A DNA stretch of 64,000 bases from Cranoglanis bouderius (Eukaryota; Chordata; Actinopteri; Siluriformes; Cranoglanididae): assembly GCA_023630585.1 (NCBI GenBank), contig CM042544.1:12735756-12799755 (forward strand), in the 5' to 3' direction. Below, piece after piece: positions 1 through 11,633 of this stretch. Numbering within the stretch: the first letter of the stretch is position 1; each line of letters starts with the position of its first letter. A program made the position numbers and the translations under genes. A model generated the notes under the pieces. It was not told where the DNA came from, searched no databases, and saw nothing but the letters and a program-made list of their open reading frames with translations.

Positions 1-153
1 ACGTCTCGTGCTGCCTGAGCCTCCAGATCAGGGCTATTAGTCAGGATTGAGTGTGAGTGCATGAATGGTGCATGGGTGGTTTAACCATGTTTTTGTCTCA
101 GTAATGTGTCATTTTCTCTTAATCTAAAGATCTAACCCTGGTATGGGGTCTGG

Positions 154-156
<3 letters not shown>

Positions 157-223
<67 letters not shown>
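157..223. repeat. (TG)n microsatellite
   Basis: Uninterrupted TG repeat of about 33 units. Confidence 0.97.
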
Positions 224-224
<1 letters not shown>

Positions 225-1536
225 GAACTTTCAATAGATAGAAATCTTCTCTGCTAGCGTCACAAGTTTCAGAAGTAGAATTTCCTAATATATATAAGAA
301 GAAGAAGAAAAAGAAGAAAGCTTTTATTTGTCACATATACGTTCAAATTGGGACCTTCAGGATTTATGGTGTATTGTTTTGGTAGTTTACTTAAATAGGA
401 ACATAATCTCAGATTGTCAAGCTCACCAGGCAATTGGTTTATTTCTACATTGTGTCTGTAACTACAAAGTAAACTGACATGTCTAAGCAAAAGGTGTAGA
501 CTTCAGAAATTGGGCCAAGGATTAATTTCAAGGATTAATATCTAGCCATATCAAATCTATTAGTGCTGCAGTAATAGATGGTGGACAGCTGCTATCATCA
601 TGGATTTACCATCAATTTCATATTTACGATGGATTTTAATGCAGAAAAAGTTATGAATTATTATTACAAATAACGGACCAATTGTTTTGGACAGCCTATT
701 CATATTAGCACCAATAAGCAGTTCCAGTGGTTCTGTAATAGCTATATGATGTCCACATGGTGATCTATTTGATTTAAATTTGATTCTCAGACTACATCAC
801 AAGTCCTAAAATGCACAGCCCTCCACTGCCGTTTTTGTTTGTCCTGATCATGCTGTACATAGCGGACTAGAGGCTAGCGTTGGAGATTTGCTAGTGTGGG
901 TGGTGAAAAAAAAAAATACTGGCCAAATGTTCATGAACAGATCAGGCCTCAGCAGGCCTCTGGCTCTGAACACCGTGAATCTCACAGTCGCCTTACGAGG
1001 CCCTGAAATCCCTTTCGTTCCTATCTCTTTCTGCTTCCCTCTATTCAGTCATCCGTTGAAACTTCTGCGCTGGAGTTATAAATATTTTCATTGAATTCAG
1101 TGTAAAATCAGCCAAAATGGAAATGTTGTGCTGGAAGTTATGCATGTTTTAAATAAGAATCTCTATTCTCTCTATCCCTGACCAAGTACTATGTGTAAAA
1201 GGAACATTTCCCTTTGGGCAGCTGTTAACATAAGTACCAGTATTATAAAAGATGAAGGATATAAGGATGGATCTATGTGTAATAAAAGATATAAACAACT
1301 ACATTGAAAATACCAGTGTTATGTTCAAAGGATATATAAATCTGGTTTTGCGGTAACTGTTGATGTAATCATAAAGACTGTGCTTATCCCAGGACTCCTA
1401 TTTACAATATGCACGTACCTTCACCTGTCAATGTTTCCTCCTCATGACATCTCGTGGAGTTTTTCTTTGCCACTGTCATCTCTGGCTTGCTCATTAGGGA
1501 TCTAAATTAATAATGTATATAATATATAATTAAAAT

Positions 1537-1582
1537 TGAACTGAATAAATATATGCCAATGAACTGAATAAATATATGCCAA
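1537..1582. repeat. 23-bp perfect tandem duplication
   Basis: A unit starting TGAACTGAATAAATATATGC occurs twice head to tail (1537-1559 and 1560-1582) with no difference. Confidence 0.9.
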
Positions 1583-1731
1583 TGAACCAATGTGCACTGT
1601 GTATCTGGCCATAGAGGATGGATGTTTTGAGAGTTATGGTCTGGGAGAAGAAAATGTTATTCCTTGTCTTTTGGGCTTTCAATGTTTATGATCTTATTTC
1701 CTCTGTTCATTACAGTCCTGCATTGGTGTTT

Positions 1732-1788
1732 AGAGTTATGAGCTACTAACCAGAAGGTTGTGAGTTCAAAGCTTAGTACTACCAGATG
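1732..1788 (+). mobile_element. short SINE fragment
   Basis: GAGCTACTAACCAGAAGGTT and GTGAGTTCAAAGCTTAGTAC match the interval between the A- and B-box of the tRNA-derived SINE; head and tail are lost. Confidence 0.45.
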
Positions 1789-2038
1789 TTTATGTGCTAG
1801 TTGGAAAACATGTTACTGGTGCTAAAAGTATGTGTTGTTGATTATCTCTTTTTGAAAGCAGAATAAAAAGCGAGAAAATGGCTGTGCTGTGTCCTCGTTC
1901 CAATTACACTATTTTGCACAGTCATGTTTGTTCTTCCACACTTTTGCACTGTCTCGCACTGTTCTCTCTTTGTTCTCCGCAGAACTGTGAGGGTGGATGT
2001 AACATTTGTGCAGCATGCTGTCCACTAATGACTGCGAG

Positions 2039-2042
<4 letters not shown>

Positions 2043-2097
<55 letters not shown>
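2043..2097. repeat. (TG)n microsatellite
   Basis: About 27 uninterrupted TG units. Open frames across it are artefacts of the repeat. Confidence 0.95.
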
Positions 2098-2100
<3 letters not shown>

Positions 2101-2983
2101 AACGTGAATGGACAGTTGTCCAGCTCCCTCAGCAGTAGCTGAACAGGTCAATTTTTAGATAATGGCCCACAGAGTTACTAAAGAATTGGGGGTGTTAATG
2201 GCTCTGCATTCAGCCTGGAAGCCTCACATCCACAGCTACGCAAACTCCCCAAAGCCATGCTAATGTTGCTCCAGTGTTCTTTTAATGTTGCTACTGCATT
2301 CCTCACCAATGTCCTTACTGTTGTTCTAAACTTACAAGATGCATAAAACAGCCATTGTGAGAACAGATTGAGGAGTAATGGAGAGTCAAGCAATATGGAA
2401 GGGAAAATGGGGCAATCACAAAAGCTCCCTGAGCTGGAAAGATAATAGTTTCAGTGTTTTAATGTTCTGGTGAGCCATTACCCACCAGATGCAGCAATGA
2501 AGTTATGTTAAATATTCAGCAAGACTTTAGAAAGTCTGTGAAAACTCGGTCTTCCTGCCATATGGACTCTAAACCCTCACCATTTTTGCAGTGAAGCATA
2601 CAAATTATCTCTTCACTAAGAGCGACAAAAGTACACTTCGATAAGTAAGACAGTGAACGATAAGGTAGATGCTGAACACTGCCTTCGAAAACAAGACTCT
2701 GGGTTGTTATTGTGCTGTCAGTGCGTCTCTATGGAAGAGCGGCTCGGCGTGTTCAACCACCTGACACGCCGATTTATTACCACAATTATGTGACAAGAAC
2801 AACAACCACAGCAACACTCCTGACAGTTAAGCAACTAATGCACAACGCCTAGAAGAGTTTCGGTCTAAAAGCAGCACATGCACTCATACACACACTCGCT
2901 ACATAGGCCCACCTTTACCTGTGTTACAATTGCGTGAGTGTATAGCAAGCAGTGTGCAAATACATCTTATCAGTTCCCTGGAG

Positions 2984-2988
<5 letters not shown>

Positions 2989-3054
<66 letters not shown>
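2989..3054. repeat. (GA)n microsatellite
   Basis: About 32 GA units, a purine-only strand capable of triplex structure in principle. Confidence 0.95.
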
Positions 3055-3056
<2 letters not shown>

Positions 3057-3775
3057 AATTAGGCATGGACTTGACATGGTAAATACTGAAAACTGGAAAA
3101 GGAAGGAATGATGCAGAGAGTGTAGGAGGAGAAACAGAAAGCAAGAAACTGTGTGTGGGCCGGTAGGAAAATAGGACCTGGGCGATGGTTTCGTAGAAAG
3201 AAAAACAAAAAGAGGAAATTAGGCAGTAGATCATAATAATCTCAAGGAAAAAAAAATCACTATTGTTAGAGAAAAAAAGCAACAGGTAATCCTACGTGAA
3301 GGTGTACAGGATAAATGAACAAAAGAGAGGGATAAGCCAGAAAGTGGGAGATAAGGTGTGGAATATTAAGCAAAGAAAAAGCAGTCAGGAGTAACATTCC
3401 ATATGAAAACCCTGAAGACTTCTCAATCTGCATAGATGTTTGTGATATTCCCCCCCCCTTATCACATAAGAAAATCTGATATGGGTTATAGCATCACCTT
3501 CAAATAAATCTTATATAATGAAGAACAGAAGCAGTAGATGTAGAAGAAGTGCCAAAAATGCCTCATGTCTCACCATACAGACAGCAGATGCGTGTGTTAA
3601 CTCAAAGTTTAGCTTCAAAAGCTGTCAGTCTCCGAGCTTTACTGTTAATGTGACTTCATTGTGCACAAGGGAATGTGAGTGTGGAGAGGAATTAGACCGA
3701 TTGGACAGTGATCTTTTTTCATCTTCTGTGACCTGCACCTGGGATCACCAATTAAAAACACCACTGGTTGACCCT

Positions 3776-3780
<5 letters not shown>

Positions 3781-3825
<45 letters not shown>

Positions 3826-3965
3826 CTGCATCTGTGTCTAATCCCCCATGCCCCCCCCCCCCCCCCCCATTGTGGCACACTCCGACAAGCTGCTCTCTTT
3901 TTGACTTGACAATAGGATGGCCACTGATTACCATACAGGTGGCCTGCATTGCCCCATGGAGTGGT

Positions 3966-4033
<68 letters not shown>
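3781..4033. repeat. two (CA)n tracts and a poly-C run
   Basis: (CA)n at 3781-3821, an 18-base C run at 3851-3868 and (CA)n at 3969-4033. Overlapping open frames on both strands come from these tracts. Confidence 0.95.
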
Positions 4034-4035
<2 letters not shown>

Positions 4036-4489
4036 ACTCACAGAATACTAGATAAACTCTTAAGTGAGGCCAATAATTAACAAAAGCATTATTGGTGCAT
4101 CCGTTTTTAGTCCCTCCTCTGTCGTTTTTCTCTATCGCTCGTCCACATGGCCACTTTTGAGTTTTAATTTAAGCACACTTCTGGAGCATCTCTATCTCTC
4201 TGGCCTATTGTCCTTTCTAGCCTCTTGTATTACTGTTCTGTTTACTGTGTGTTAATGCTTATAATAATATACAGTGGTGCTTGAAAGTTTGTGAATTTAT
4301 ATTCTGTATGCAGAATCTATATTTCTGCGTAAATATGACCTAAAACATCATCAGATTTTCACACAAGTCCTAAAAGTAAATAAAGAGAACTCAATTAAAC
4401 AAATGAAACAAAAATATTATATGTGGTCATTTATTTGTTGAGGAAAATGTTCCAATATTACATATCTGTGAGTGGCAAAAGTGTTGAAC

Positions 4490-4901
4490 CTTTGCTTTCA
4501 GTATCTGGTGTGACCCCCTTGTGCATCAATAACTACAACTAAACGTTTCCGGTAACTGTTGATCAGTCCTGCACATAAGCTTGGTTGAATTTTAGTCCAT
4601 TTCTCAGTACAGAACAGCTTCAACTCTGGGATGTTGGTGGGTTTCCTCACATGAACTGCTTGCTTCAGGTCCTTCTACAACATTTCTATTAGATTAAGGT
4701 CAGGACTTTGACTTGGCCATTCCAAAATATTAACTTTATTCTTCTTTAACCATTCTTTGGTAGAATTACTTGTGTGCTTAGGGTCATTGTCTTGCAGCAT
4801 GACCCACTTTCTCTTGAGATTCAGTTCATGGACAGACGTCCTGATACTGTATATTTCTTTAGAATTCTTTGGTATAATTCAGAATTCATTGTTCCATCAA
4901 C
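4490..4901 (-). pseudogene. C-terminal fragment of a Tc1-family (A) transposase
   Basis: The minus strand carries the C-terminal third of a Tc1 transposase, homologous to the plus-strand fragment at 12590-13030: a TMNSELYQRIL-like block, a QQDNDPKHTS-like block and a PDLNLIEML-like block. The N-terminal part is missing, replaced at 4902 by family B sequence. Small indels and stops make it non-coding. Confidence 0.7.
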
Positions 4902-5700
4902 GATACTACTAGCCTTTAGTCTGTTGGGATATGTCTCTACTAACTTTGCACATCTTGACTTTGCAATATTTGCCCACTCTTCTTTGCAGAACTGCTCAAG
5001 TTCAGTTCAATTTGATGGTGACCGTTTGTGGACAACAGTCTTCAAGTCATTCCACAGATTTTCAGTGGGGTTTAAGTCTGGGCTCTGACTAGGCCATGCA
5101 AGGACATTCACCTTTTTCTCCTTCAACCACTGTGTGTCAGTTTTGCTGTGTGCTTTGGGTCATTGTTATGTTGGAAGGTAAATCTTCTTCCTATTGACAA
5201 CTTTCTGGCAGAGGGCAGCAGATTTTCCTCAAGAATTTGACAGTATTTTGCCCCATCCATTTTTCCTTCTATCCTGACAAGTGCTCCAGTCCCTGCTGCA
5301 GAGAAATACCCCCATAACAGGATATTACCACCTCCATGCTTTACTGTAGGAATGGTGTTATTTAGATGGTGGGCTGTATTGGATTTCCTCCAGACATATT
5401 GTTTGGTGTTGAGGCCAAATAATTCAATTTTAGTTTCATAACACCTTTTTCCATGTGGCTTCAGAATCCTCAAGATGCGTTTTGGCAAAGCTCAGTCGTG
5501 GGTGGCTTTTTTCTTGCAACCCTCCCATACAAGCCACATTTGTGGCGAATTTGTGATATTGTTGTCACCTGCACACAATGACCACTCTTTGTCATAAATT
5601 CCTGCAACTGCTTCAGAGTTACTGTAGGCCTCTTGGGAGCCTCTCTGACCAGTTTCTCCTGGCTCTTTCATCCAGTTTGGAGCGACATCCTGATCCAGGG
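4902..5700 (-). pseudogene. broken Tc1-family (B) transposase
   Basis: Minus-strand DDE transposase remains. An open stretch at 5488-5123 carries HGGGNILLWGYFSAAGTGAL and then FQHNNDPKHTAK. The expected catalytic Asp in the HDNDPKH motif is Asn (HNND). After LTHSG the reading shifts frame and resumes as a block with SPDLNPTENLW, followed by EEWANIAKSRCAKLVE down to about 4902. The N-terminal DNA-binding part lies further right and is cut by a SINE at 5711-5873. The gene cannot make active enzyme: it has a frameshift, a catalytic substitution, an insertion and no 3' terminal repeat of its own family. Confidence 0.8.
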
Positions 5701-5710
5701 AGGGTTTGTG

Positions 5711-5873
5711 TTACATTTACAGCATTTGGCAGACGCCCTTATCCAGAGCGACTTACATTTATCTCAGTTATACATCTGAGCAGCAGAGTGCCAACAGGGG
5801 CAGCTTTGCAGTGCTGGGGTTTGAACTTATGACATTCCAATCAGTAGCCCAACATCTTAACCACTGAGCTACC
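5711..5873 (-). mobile_element. tRNA-derived SINE inside a Tc1 element
   Basis: Read on the minus strand, the unit begins GGTAGCTCAGTGGTTAAGAT, carries a tRNA-like B-box region (GTTCAAACCCCAGC) and ends with the tail AAGTCGCTCTGGATAAGGGC / GCCAAATGCTGTAAATG. The same organisation occurs at 28361, 39767 and 58589. Family B transposon sequence continues on both sides, so the SINE arrived after the transposon. Confidence 0.75.
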
Positions 5874-6445
5874 AAATGTCTTCCACTTCTTAATAATAGA
5901 CTTCACTTTGCTTCTAGGCATTGATAAAGCCTTTGAAATCTTTTTGTATCCATCTCCTGACTTGTGCCTGTCCACAACTTTATCCCGGCGATCTTTTGAC
6001 AATGCCTTGCCACCCATAGTTGATTGTTTGCTTCAGTTGCACTACCAGCGACTGAAAAATGCTCCAGGAAATCTCTTTTCATGCTGAGCTAATCAAAATG
6101 ACCACACCTGATCACAATTGAAAGTCAAATGGCTTTGAGAAGGTGATTAGCTACACCTGACTGAGTTTACAAGTCATTTTTAGGAGGGGGTGATCCTTTT
6201 TCCAACTCAATAATTCTGTTTTTTTATTAGTTACATTTTTTCTGACATGTTGGTGTTATATCTTTCACTTGGATGATATAAGTTGAACTGAGTAAATACA
6301 GCTGGATAAAACAAAAACTGTGTCCGTCTTCATTTCAGACTGAAAAGCAACAAATTGTGATTATTTTAAAGGGGGGTGATTCTTTTCTATACCCACTGTA
6401 CTTCTAGTACTACTTCTGGTACTACTGTATACTTATACTACTACT

Positions 6446-6702
6446 TCTCAATGGTTAAGGCTCTGGGTTACTGACCAGAAGGTCAGGGGTTCAAGCCCCA
6501 GCATTGCCAAGGTGCCACTGTTGGGCCTTTGAGCAAGGTCAGGGGCATTGTGTCTTGAGCAAGGCCGTTAACCATATCTGCTCCAGGGGCACTGTATCAT
6601 GGCTGACCCTGTGCTCTGACCCCAGCTTCCTAACAAGCTGGGATATGCAAAAAAAAAATTTCACTGTGCTGTAATGTGTATGTGACAAATACTTACTTAG
6701 TA
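6446..6702 (+). mobile_element. tRNA-derived SINE (second family)
   Basis: A tRNA-like head (A-box region CTCAATGGTTAAGGC; B-box region AGGGGTTCAAGCCCCAGC) is followed by a body with GGGGCACTGTATCATGGCTG and CTGACCCCAGCTTCC. The tail reads TTTCACTGTGCTGTAATGTG before GTGACAAATA. The body differs from the GGCATTTGGCAGACGC-tailed family, so it is listed separately. Confidence 0.7.
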
Positions 6703-6754
6703 GTCTTACTACTGCTAATAAAAATCTATTTCTGTTAAATTTCTATGTTATATA

Positions 6755-7224
6755 CAGTACTGTTCAAAACTCTTAGGCAACCTATTTTTTTATTATAATT
6801 ATTATTTTTTTCTTTATAAAACTTATTTTATGACCTCTACATTATCAAGTCAGTACAAAAACATTTTAGATTCCCAAACATTAGTTTTACAGCACAAAAT
6901 TAAATGTTACAGAAAAATGTATGTCAGTAAAGAAAGCAGCATATTACGTAAGAGACCACTTTTTAGACAAAAAACACAATGAAGGCTGCTGGGTTTTGCT
7001 GCAAAAATATGAAGCAAGTGTGAAAGTCAAACTCTCCAGAAGAACTGTGTCTGGTTCTGCAAGATGCTCAATAAAACTTACCAGCTAATTTCCTTATAGA
7101 AATGCACAAATTGTAAATAAAACTATAATTTTTTTTTAAAGCAAAGGGTCATCACACCAAATATTGACTTTGTTTCATTGATTACTGTTTACTGCTCTTT
7201 ATAGTATTTTTTTGCACAGTACTG
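6755..7224. mobile_element. non-autonomous Tc1-like element (family E, copy 1)
   Basis: Ends CAGTACTGTTCAAAAC and the complement of CAGTACTGTGCAAAAA, with TA at both flanks. The interior is A/T-rich with no open frame. The core (GCTGCTGGGTTTTGCTGC, CCAGAAGAACTGTGTCTGG) recurs in inverted orientation at 37433-37951, which defines the family. Confidence 0.75.
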
Positions 7225-8125
7225 TATATCCAGTAAATTCGTTATTTCCAACATTTTTCATTCTCTTTGAATCGCTCTCACAAATCTGTCCTTGTTCTAT
7301 GATCGATGTCCCACATGCCTGTGTGCACTCCATCTTTGATCCATGTCTCATTGTTCAAATCTTTTTTTCTCCCTGTCAGCCTTCTTGAAAAACCGTCTAA
7401 ATTTAGATGTGGGCAAAAGGATTAATGTTATGATTATCATACATTTCTTGTTCCGGTTATGCAACTGGAGGCTTTTTCTGAATATGGATCATGTAGGAAT
7501 TAAAACAAGCAGATCCAAGACTGGACCACAAGACAGACAGCTGCCATTATTTCCTATTTTGCATGCTCTCTTTGTGTTTAGTAACCCAAAGTGTCCATCC
7601 CTCACTGGGTTTGACACATCATGGCACAAACTCCATATCATTTCATGCGCCTTACATTTTAAAACATAAACAGCCTTGAAATGAGCTCAAAATGTTAAAG
7701 TTGGAAAGCAAATAAAATGAAAAGTGACTTGAGTCAGAATCCAATCTAGTTACAGTAGTCAGTAGATAGTTTAGGGTCTGCCTTGAGGGTTCCTCTCTCT
7801 CTCTCTCACTCTCTCTGGCAGTGCTGGGATTTAAACTCACAACTGTCCAGTCACTAGCACAACTTCAGCATTTTATATATCACTTCTATAGTATGTAATG
7901 TGATTACCATGGACAAGAATTTAAACATTTCCCTGTACTGAGAAATAAATGTTTATGTGAAATTTTGTAGAATACTTTAGTTAAAAAATATTTGCCAATT
8001 AAGCTCCAAAGCTGTATAATTCATTGTTTTACAGATGAGAATACTCTTTCAACGGGATGAATTAGGGGCTATTAAAATATTATGGGTCCGACTGTGCATG
8101 GACAGCACAAAACCATTGGGAAAGT
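7225..8125. other. non-coding stretch
   Basis: Between family E and family K repeats; only a SINE fragment and a short (CT)n are recognisable. The open frame at 7343-7669 shows no family features. Confidence 0.55.
7818..7870 (-). mobile_element. short SINE fragment
   Basis: GCAGTGCTGGGATTTAAACTC and ACAACTGTCCAGTCACTAGC is the complement of the B-box region of the tRNA-derived SINE; it directly follows a (CT)n run. Confidence 0.45.
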
Positions 8126-8460
8126 CGATCGCAGAAATTAATGCCAAATCAAGAAATCTCTGCAATATTCGAAGGAGCGTGTAATTTTTCAAAACTACCA
8201 CAGAAATTCTGTAGATTTGGGCCAAGGCGAATTATATGACGTCATCACAATGCACATTCAGCCAAAGCCCTCTTCGATTCACGTGCCTCGAACACGAGTA
8301 CAACTACAAGGTCTCATTTACCAACAAACATCACTGCGAAAGAGCGTGCAAAAGAATTTAGTGCAACTGCAATTTTGCCATTTCAAGTAGTAAAAAAAAA
8401 AAGTGCAAAAAACTCCAAAAAAAGAATAACTTTGGTGTAACATTTTGCAGAGTATAGTCA
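8126..8460 (+). mobile_element. interspersed repeat of unknown class (family K, copy 1)
   Basis: Contains GATCGCAGAAATTAATGCC, TTTTTCAAAACTACCACAG, CCAAAGCCCTCTTCGATTCA and AAGGTCTCATTTACCAACAA. All of these recur as the reverse complement at 20010-20365. No terminal repeats or target duplication could be fixed by eye. The class is unknown; a non-autonomous DNA transposon is most likely. Confidence 0.6.
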
Positions 8461-8816
8461 GTAATTTGATACCTTTTATTAATGGAATTCAACAGTTGTC
8501 TTTAGACTGCTGTCTGTTATATGTGACCAGCACTAGGCCTGTAGGATAATATGTAAGAATTATATAAATTCTCATATATAAATGTTTGAATTCACCATTA
8601 CTTTTCTTCTCATACAAAGTTACCTCTCACCTACTGTAACTGTTCAGTTAAACTTTTAGCTTTGCTCCTTCCTAAATTCTGTCTTGTGTCTCCATCTACA
8701 CACCTCTACGGATCTGTGCTTCCCCTCTGCCCAAGAGCTATTGCTCTATTCATCAGCACTGACTTAATGATCCCAGATGGGCTGACTTGTATTCTGTGGA
8801 GGCGAGGTGTGACTGG

Positions 8817-8969
<153 letters not shown>

Positions 8970-9051
8970 CACACACGGACGGATACACTCATTTAAAAAC
9001 AGTTTAATTCCAATACTGGCAGAGAGAAGCATGTACAGGTGGCAAAAGTGT

Positions 9052-9257
9052 ATGTGTGTGTGTGTGTGTGTGAGTGTATGAGGGCGTGGGTGTATAAGAG
9101 ACGAGCAGCCGGAGAGAAATGAGATGGAAAGCTGTGAATGAGAATGAGAATGAGCTGGAGAAAAAGAAAAGAGCAGGCACAAAGAGGCAGACACCGGGAT
9201 GCCAGATCATCCTCTGGACCGAAGTGTGTCTATTGTTTCAAAGAGCTCCAGTGTGAC

Positions 9258-9325
<68 letters not shown>

Positions 9326-9442
9326 TTACCATCAGTGCAGCTTTATAAATGTGTGTCTCGACTGAAATAGAAATAGTCTGGTCATGTAGCTAGGAAATCA
9401 GGAAATCACCAGCGCTTCTGGTAAGCTTACACATCTATTCAC

Positions 9443-9495
<53 letters not shown>
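9052..9495. repeat. (GT)n and two (CA)n tracts
   Basis: (TG)n at 9052-9072, (CA)n at 9261-9324 and (CA)n at 9441-9495, separated by unique sequence. Confidence 0.95.
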
Positions 9496-9497
<2 letters not shown>

Positions 9498-9993
9498 AAC
9501 ATCACTAGACATGAGGTAGCTGTCATGTTTTCCAACATCTGTTCCTACAGATGTAGAACAAAGAGCTTTCACAGGTACTCTTATTACTGTCTGTGTTTCA
9601 CAGGTACTGTACTGTGTGTATGTGTCTAATCAGCACACCAACAGTCATCATCTGAGATACAGAGTAAAGCATGAGTAACATCTGTCCCAAACACGTTATT
9701 AGTTAGTAATTTCACTAAGAGATCAGCCAAAATACAAGAATGCATAATATACTGTATGTTCTATAACACTTTGACTAATGAGTGTTCATATGGTTTAGTC
9801 TCTGTGGTCAAAGTAGTGTCTGTATTGCCATAATGCACTGGGTACATACTGTACATACGTTTTAACAGCAAATTTAACAATGCGTTGAATTATAGGCCAA
9901 ATCAGCTTTATTTCACATCAACAGAGAATGAACCTCTGGGTAGATAACCCTGGCAGTGCTGCATTAGTACAACATTATTATTGTTAGGAATTA

Positions 9994-10163
9994 AGTGGCG
10001 GCTCAGTGGTTAAGGCATTGGGGTACTGCTCCGAAGGTTGTGAGTACAAATTCCAGCACTCACAGGTGGGTCCTTGAGCAAGGCCCTTAACCCTCAACTG
10101 CTCAGTTGGTATCTGTCTCAAATGTAAATCACTTTGGATAAAAGTGTAAACCAAATGTAAACA
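9994..10163 (+). mobile_element. tRNA-derived SINE, diverged copy
   Basis: GCGGCTCAGTGGTTAAGGC (A-box region) and AGGTTGTGAGTACAAATTCC (B-box region) are followed by CTTGAGCAAGGCCCTTAACC and a tail AATCACTTTGGATAAAAGTG. Same layout as the units at 28361 and 39767, but more mutated. Confidence 0.65.
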
Positions 10164-10424
10164 GAACAGTTTGCTCTAGTGAGCTTGTTATTAAATATCA
10201 AAATACTCTGAGAGTATTTTAAATAATATTTAAATAAATAAAAAAACACTAAACATTCACATTTTTTAAAAACAACATAATTTTGTTGAAAAAAAAATTA
10301 AACCAAATCGTGTCAGATTCTTTCTAACTATAATGTGATATAGCAATCAACAAAATTCAAGTGAAAAACAAAAACATTTTAAGGGAAAAAAACCCCACAA
10401 AAAATAAAGAATAAAACATACAAT

Positions 10425-11633
10425 AACCTGGTTGCATAAGCGTGCACACTCTTTTATAATGGGGCTTGTGATTGTGCTCAGAATTAACCAATCAGATTCA
10501 AACTCACATTCAAAAGTAATTATCATACACCTGTCATCAAGGAACTGATTCTGATTAACCCCAAATAAAGCTCAGCTGTTTCTGTAGGATTTGAGCTGAC
10601 CGTTAAAGCCATGGTCCTCAAAGAGCTTACAAAGCATGTAAGGGATCTCACTGTCGAAAGTATCGATCAAGAGATGGCTACAAATTAACTTCCAAAACAT
10701 TAGATATACAGTACCATGGAACCCCGTGAAGGCCATCATCAATAAGTGGAGAAAATGGGGCACCACAGTGACATTACCAAGAAAATGACGTACCTCCAAA
10801 ACAAACCAAAGGACAAGGTGAAAACTTACCAGGGAGGCTGCCAGGAGTCCTACGGCAACGTTAAAAGGGCAAGTAATAGTCACTCCGTACATGTGACAAC
10901 TATCTCATATTCTTCAAATGTATGGGCTATGGAGTAGGGTGGAAAAAAAACACCTAAGCTAATCTAAATTTAGCCAAAGCATGCTTACGATCACCCCAAA
11001 CTATGTGACAAAATGTGTTATGGTCTGATGAGACCAAGGTACAACTTTCTGAGCATAATTCTAAAAGATATGTTTGGTACAAAAACAAGACAGCTTAAAG
11101 AACACCATGCCTATGGTGAAGCATGGTGGAGGCAGCATCATTCTATGGGAATACTATTTTGGCACAAAACCTGCAGGCCTCTGTTAGACAGCTGAAGATG
11201 AGGAACAAATTCACATTCCAGCACGATAACGACTCAAAACAGAAATCCAAGTCAACAAAGGAATGGCTTCAGAAGAAGAAGATCAACATTTTGGAATGGC
11301 CCAGTCAGAGCCCAGATCTACACTGTAAATAGTATCGGAAATCTGTGGAATGACATGAAGAAGATTGTGCACAGGAGATCCCCTCACAATTGGATAGATC
11401 TGGAGCATTTTTGCAAGGAAGAGTAAAAAAAAAAAGCCAAATCAAGACTGAATGCTGTATTATAAGCAAAAGGTACTTAAGCAATTGATTAGTTAAGGGG
11501 TGTGTACACTTATTTAACCATTAAAGGTGGAAAAAGTTCTGAGATAATTTATCTTGGTCGAATTTTTTACATCACAAAAACCTACAATTTTAACAGGGGT
11601 GTGTAGACTTTTTTTTTTTTTTTATATCCACTA
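10425..11633 (+). mobile_element. degenerate Tc1-like transposon (family C)
   Basis: The right side has AGGGGTGTGTACACTTATTT, a second related motif CAGGGGTGTGTAGACTTTTT and an end ATATCCACTA, where a TIR end would read CACTG. Transposase pieces run on the plus strand from about 10610 (VLKELTKHVRDL) to about 11428. The left terminus is not clear; a degraded TIR trace (GCGTGCACACTCTTTTATAA) is near 10440. Confidence 0.7.
10610..11428 (+). pseudogene. degenerate Tc1-like transposase (family C)
   Basis: Order of recognisable pieces: an N-terminal VLKELTKHVRDL block near 10610, VKTYQGGCQESYGNV near 10830, a VMV-like SDETKV region near 11025 (gtctgatgagaccaaggt), a KHGGGSIILWEYYFGTK-like stretch near 11125, FTFQHDNDSKQKSKSTKEW near 11212-11268 and NILEWPSQSPDLH near 11285-11325. 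That is the gene order of a Tc1 DDE transposase. In-frame stops and at least two frame changes separate the blocks, and the Lys-His expected after HDNDP is altered (SKQ). No intact product is possible. Confidence 0.7.

Larger units (their letters stand above)
224..2988. other. non-coding stretch
   Basis: A/T-rich unique-looking sequence. Apart from the tandem duplication, SINE fragment and (TG)n listed separately, I see no exon, terminal repeat or RNA gene. Confidence 0.6.
4272..6398 (-). mobile_element. composite of two truncated Tc1-like transposons with an inserted SINE
   Basis: A TA dinucleotide flanks each end (4270-4271 and 6399-6400), as expected for Tc1/mariner insertion. The left terminus begins CAGTGGTGCTTGAAAG (family A). 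The right terminus ends with the complement of CAGTGGGTATAGAAAAG (family B). Homology to family A, matched by the copies at 12590-13247 and 43419-43971, stops at about 4901. From 4902 the minus strand continues with a family B transposase C-terminus (EEWANIAKSRCAKLVETYP). Both parts read on the minus strand, so the 5' part is B and the 3' part is A. A SINE interrupts the B part at 5711-5873. Confidence 0.8.

Noticed and set aside
1878..2151. Opposing open frames of 80-86 codons
   Set aside because: Both frames run through the (TG)n tract; poly-Cys-Val or poly-Thr-His products are repeat artefacts.
3518..4055. Four overlapping frames of 65-128 codons
   Set aside because: Produced by two (CA)n tracts and a poly-C run read on both strands.
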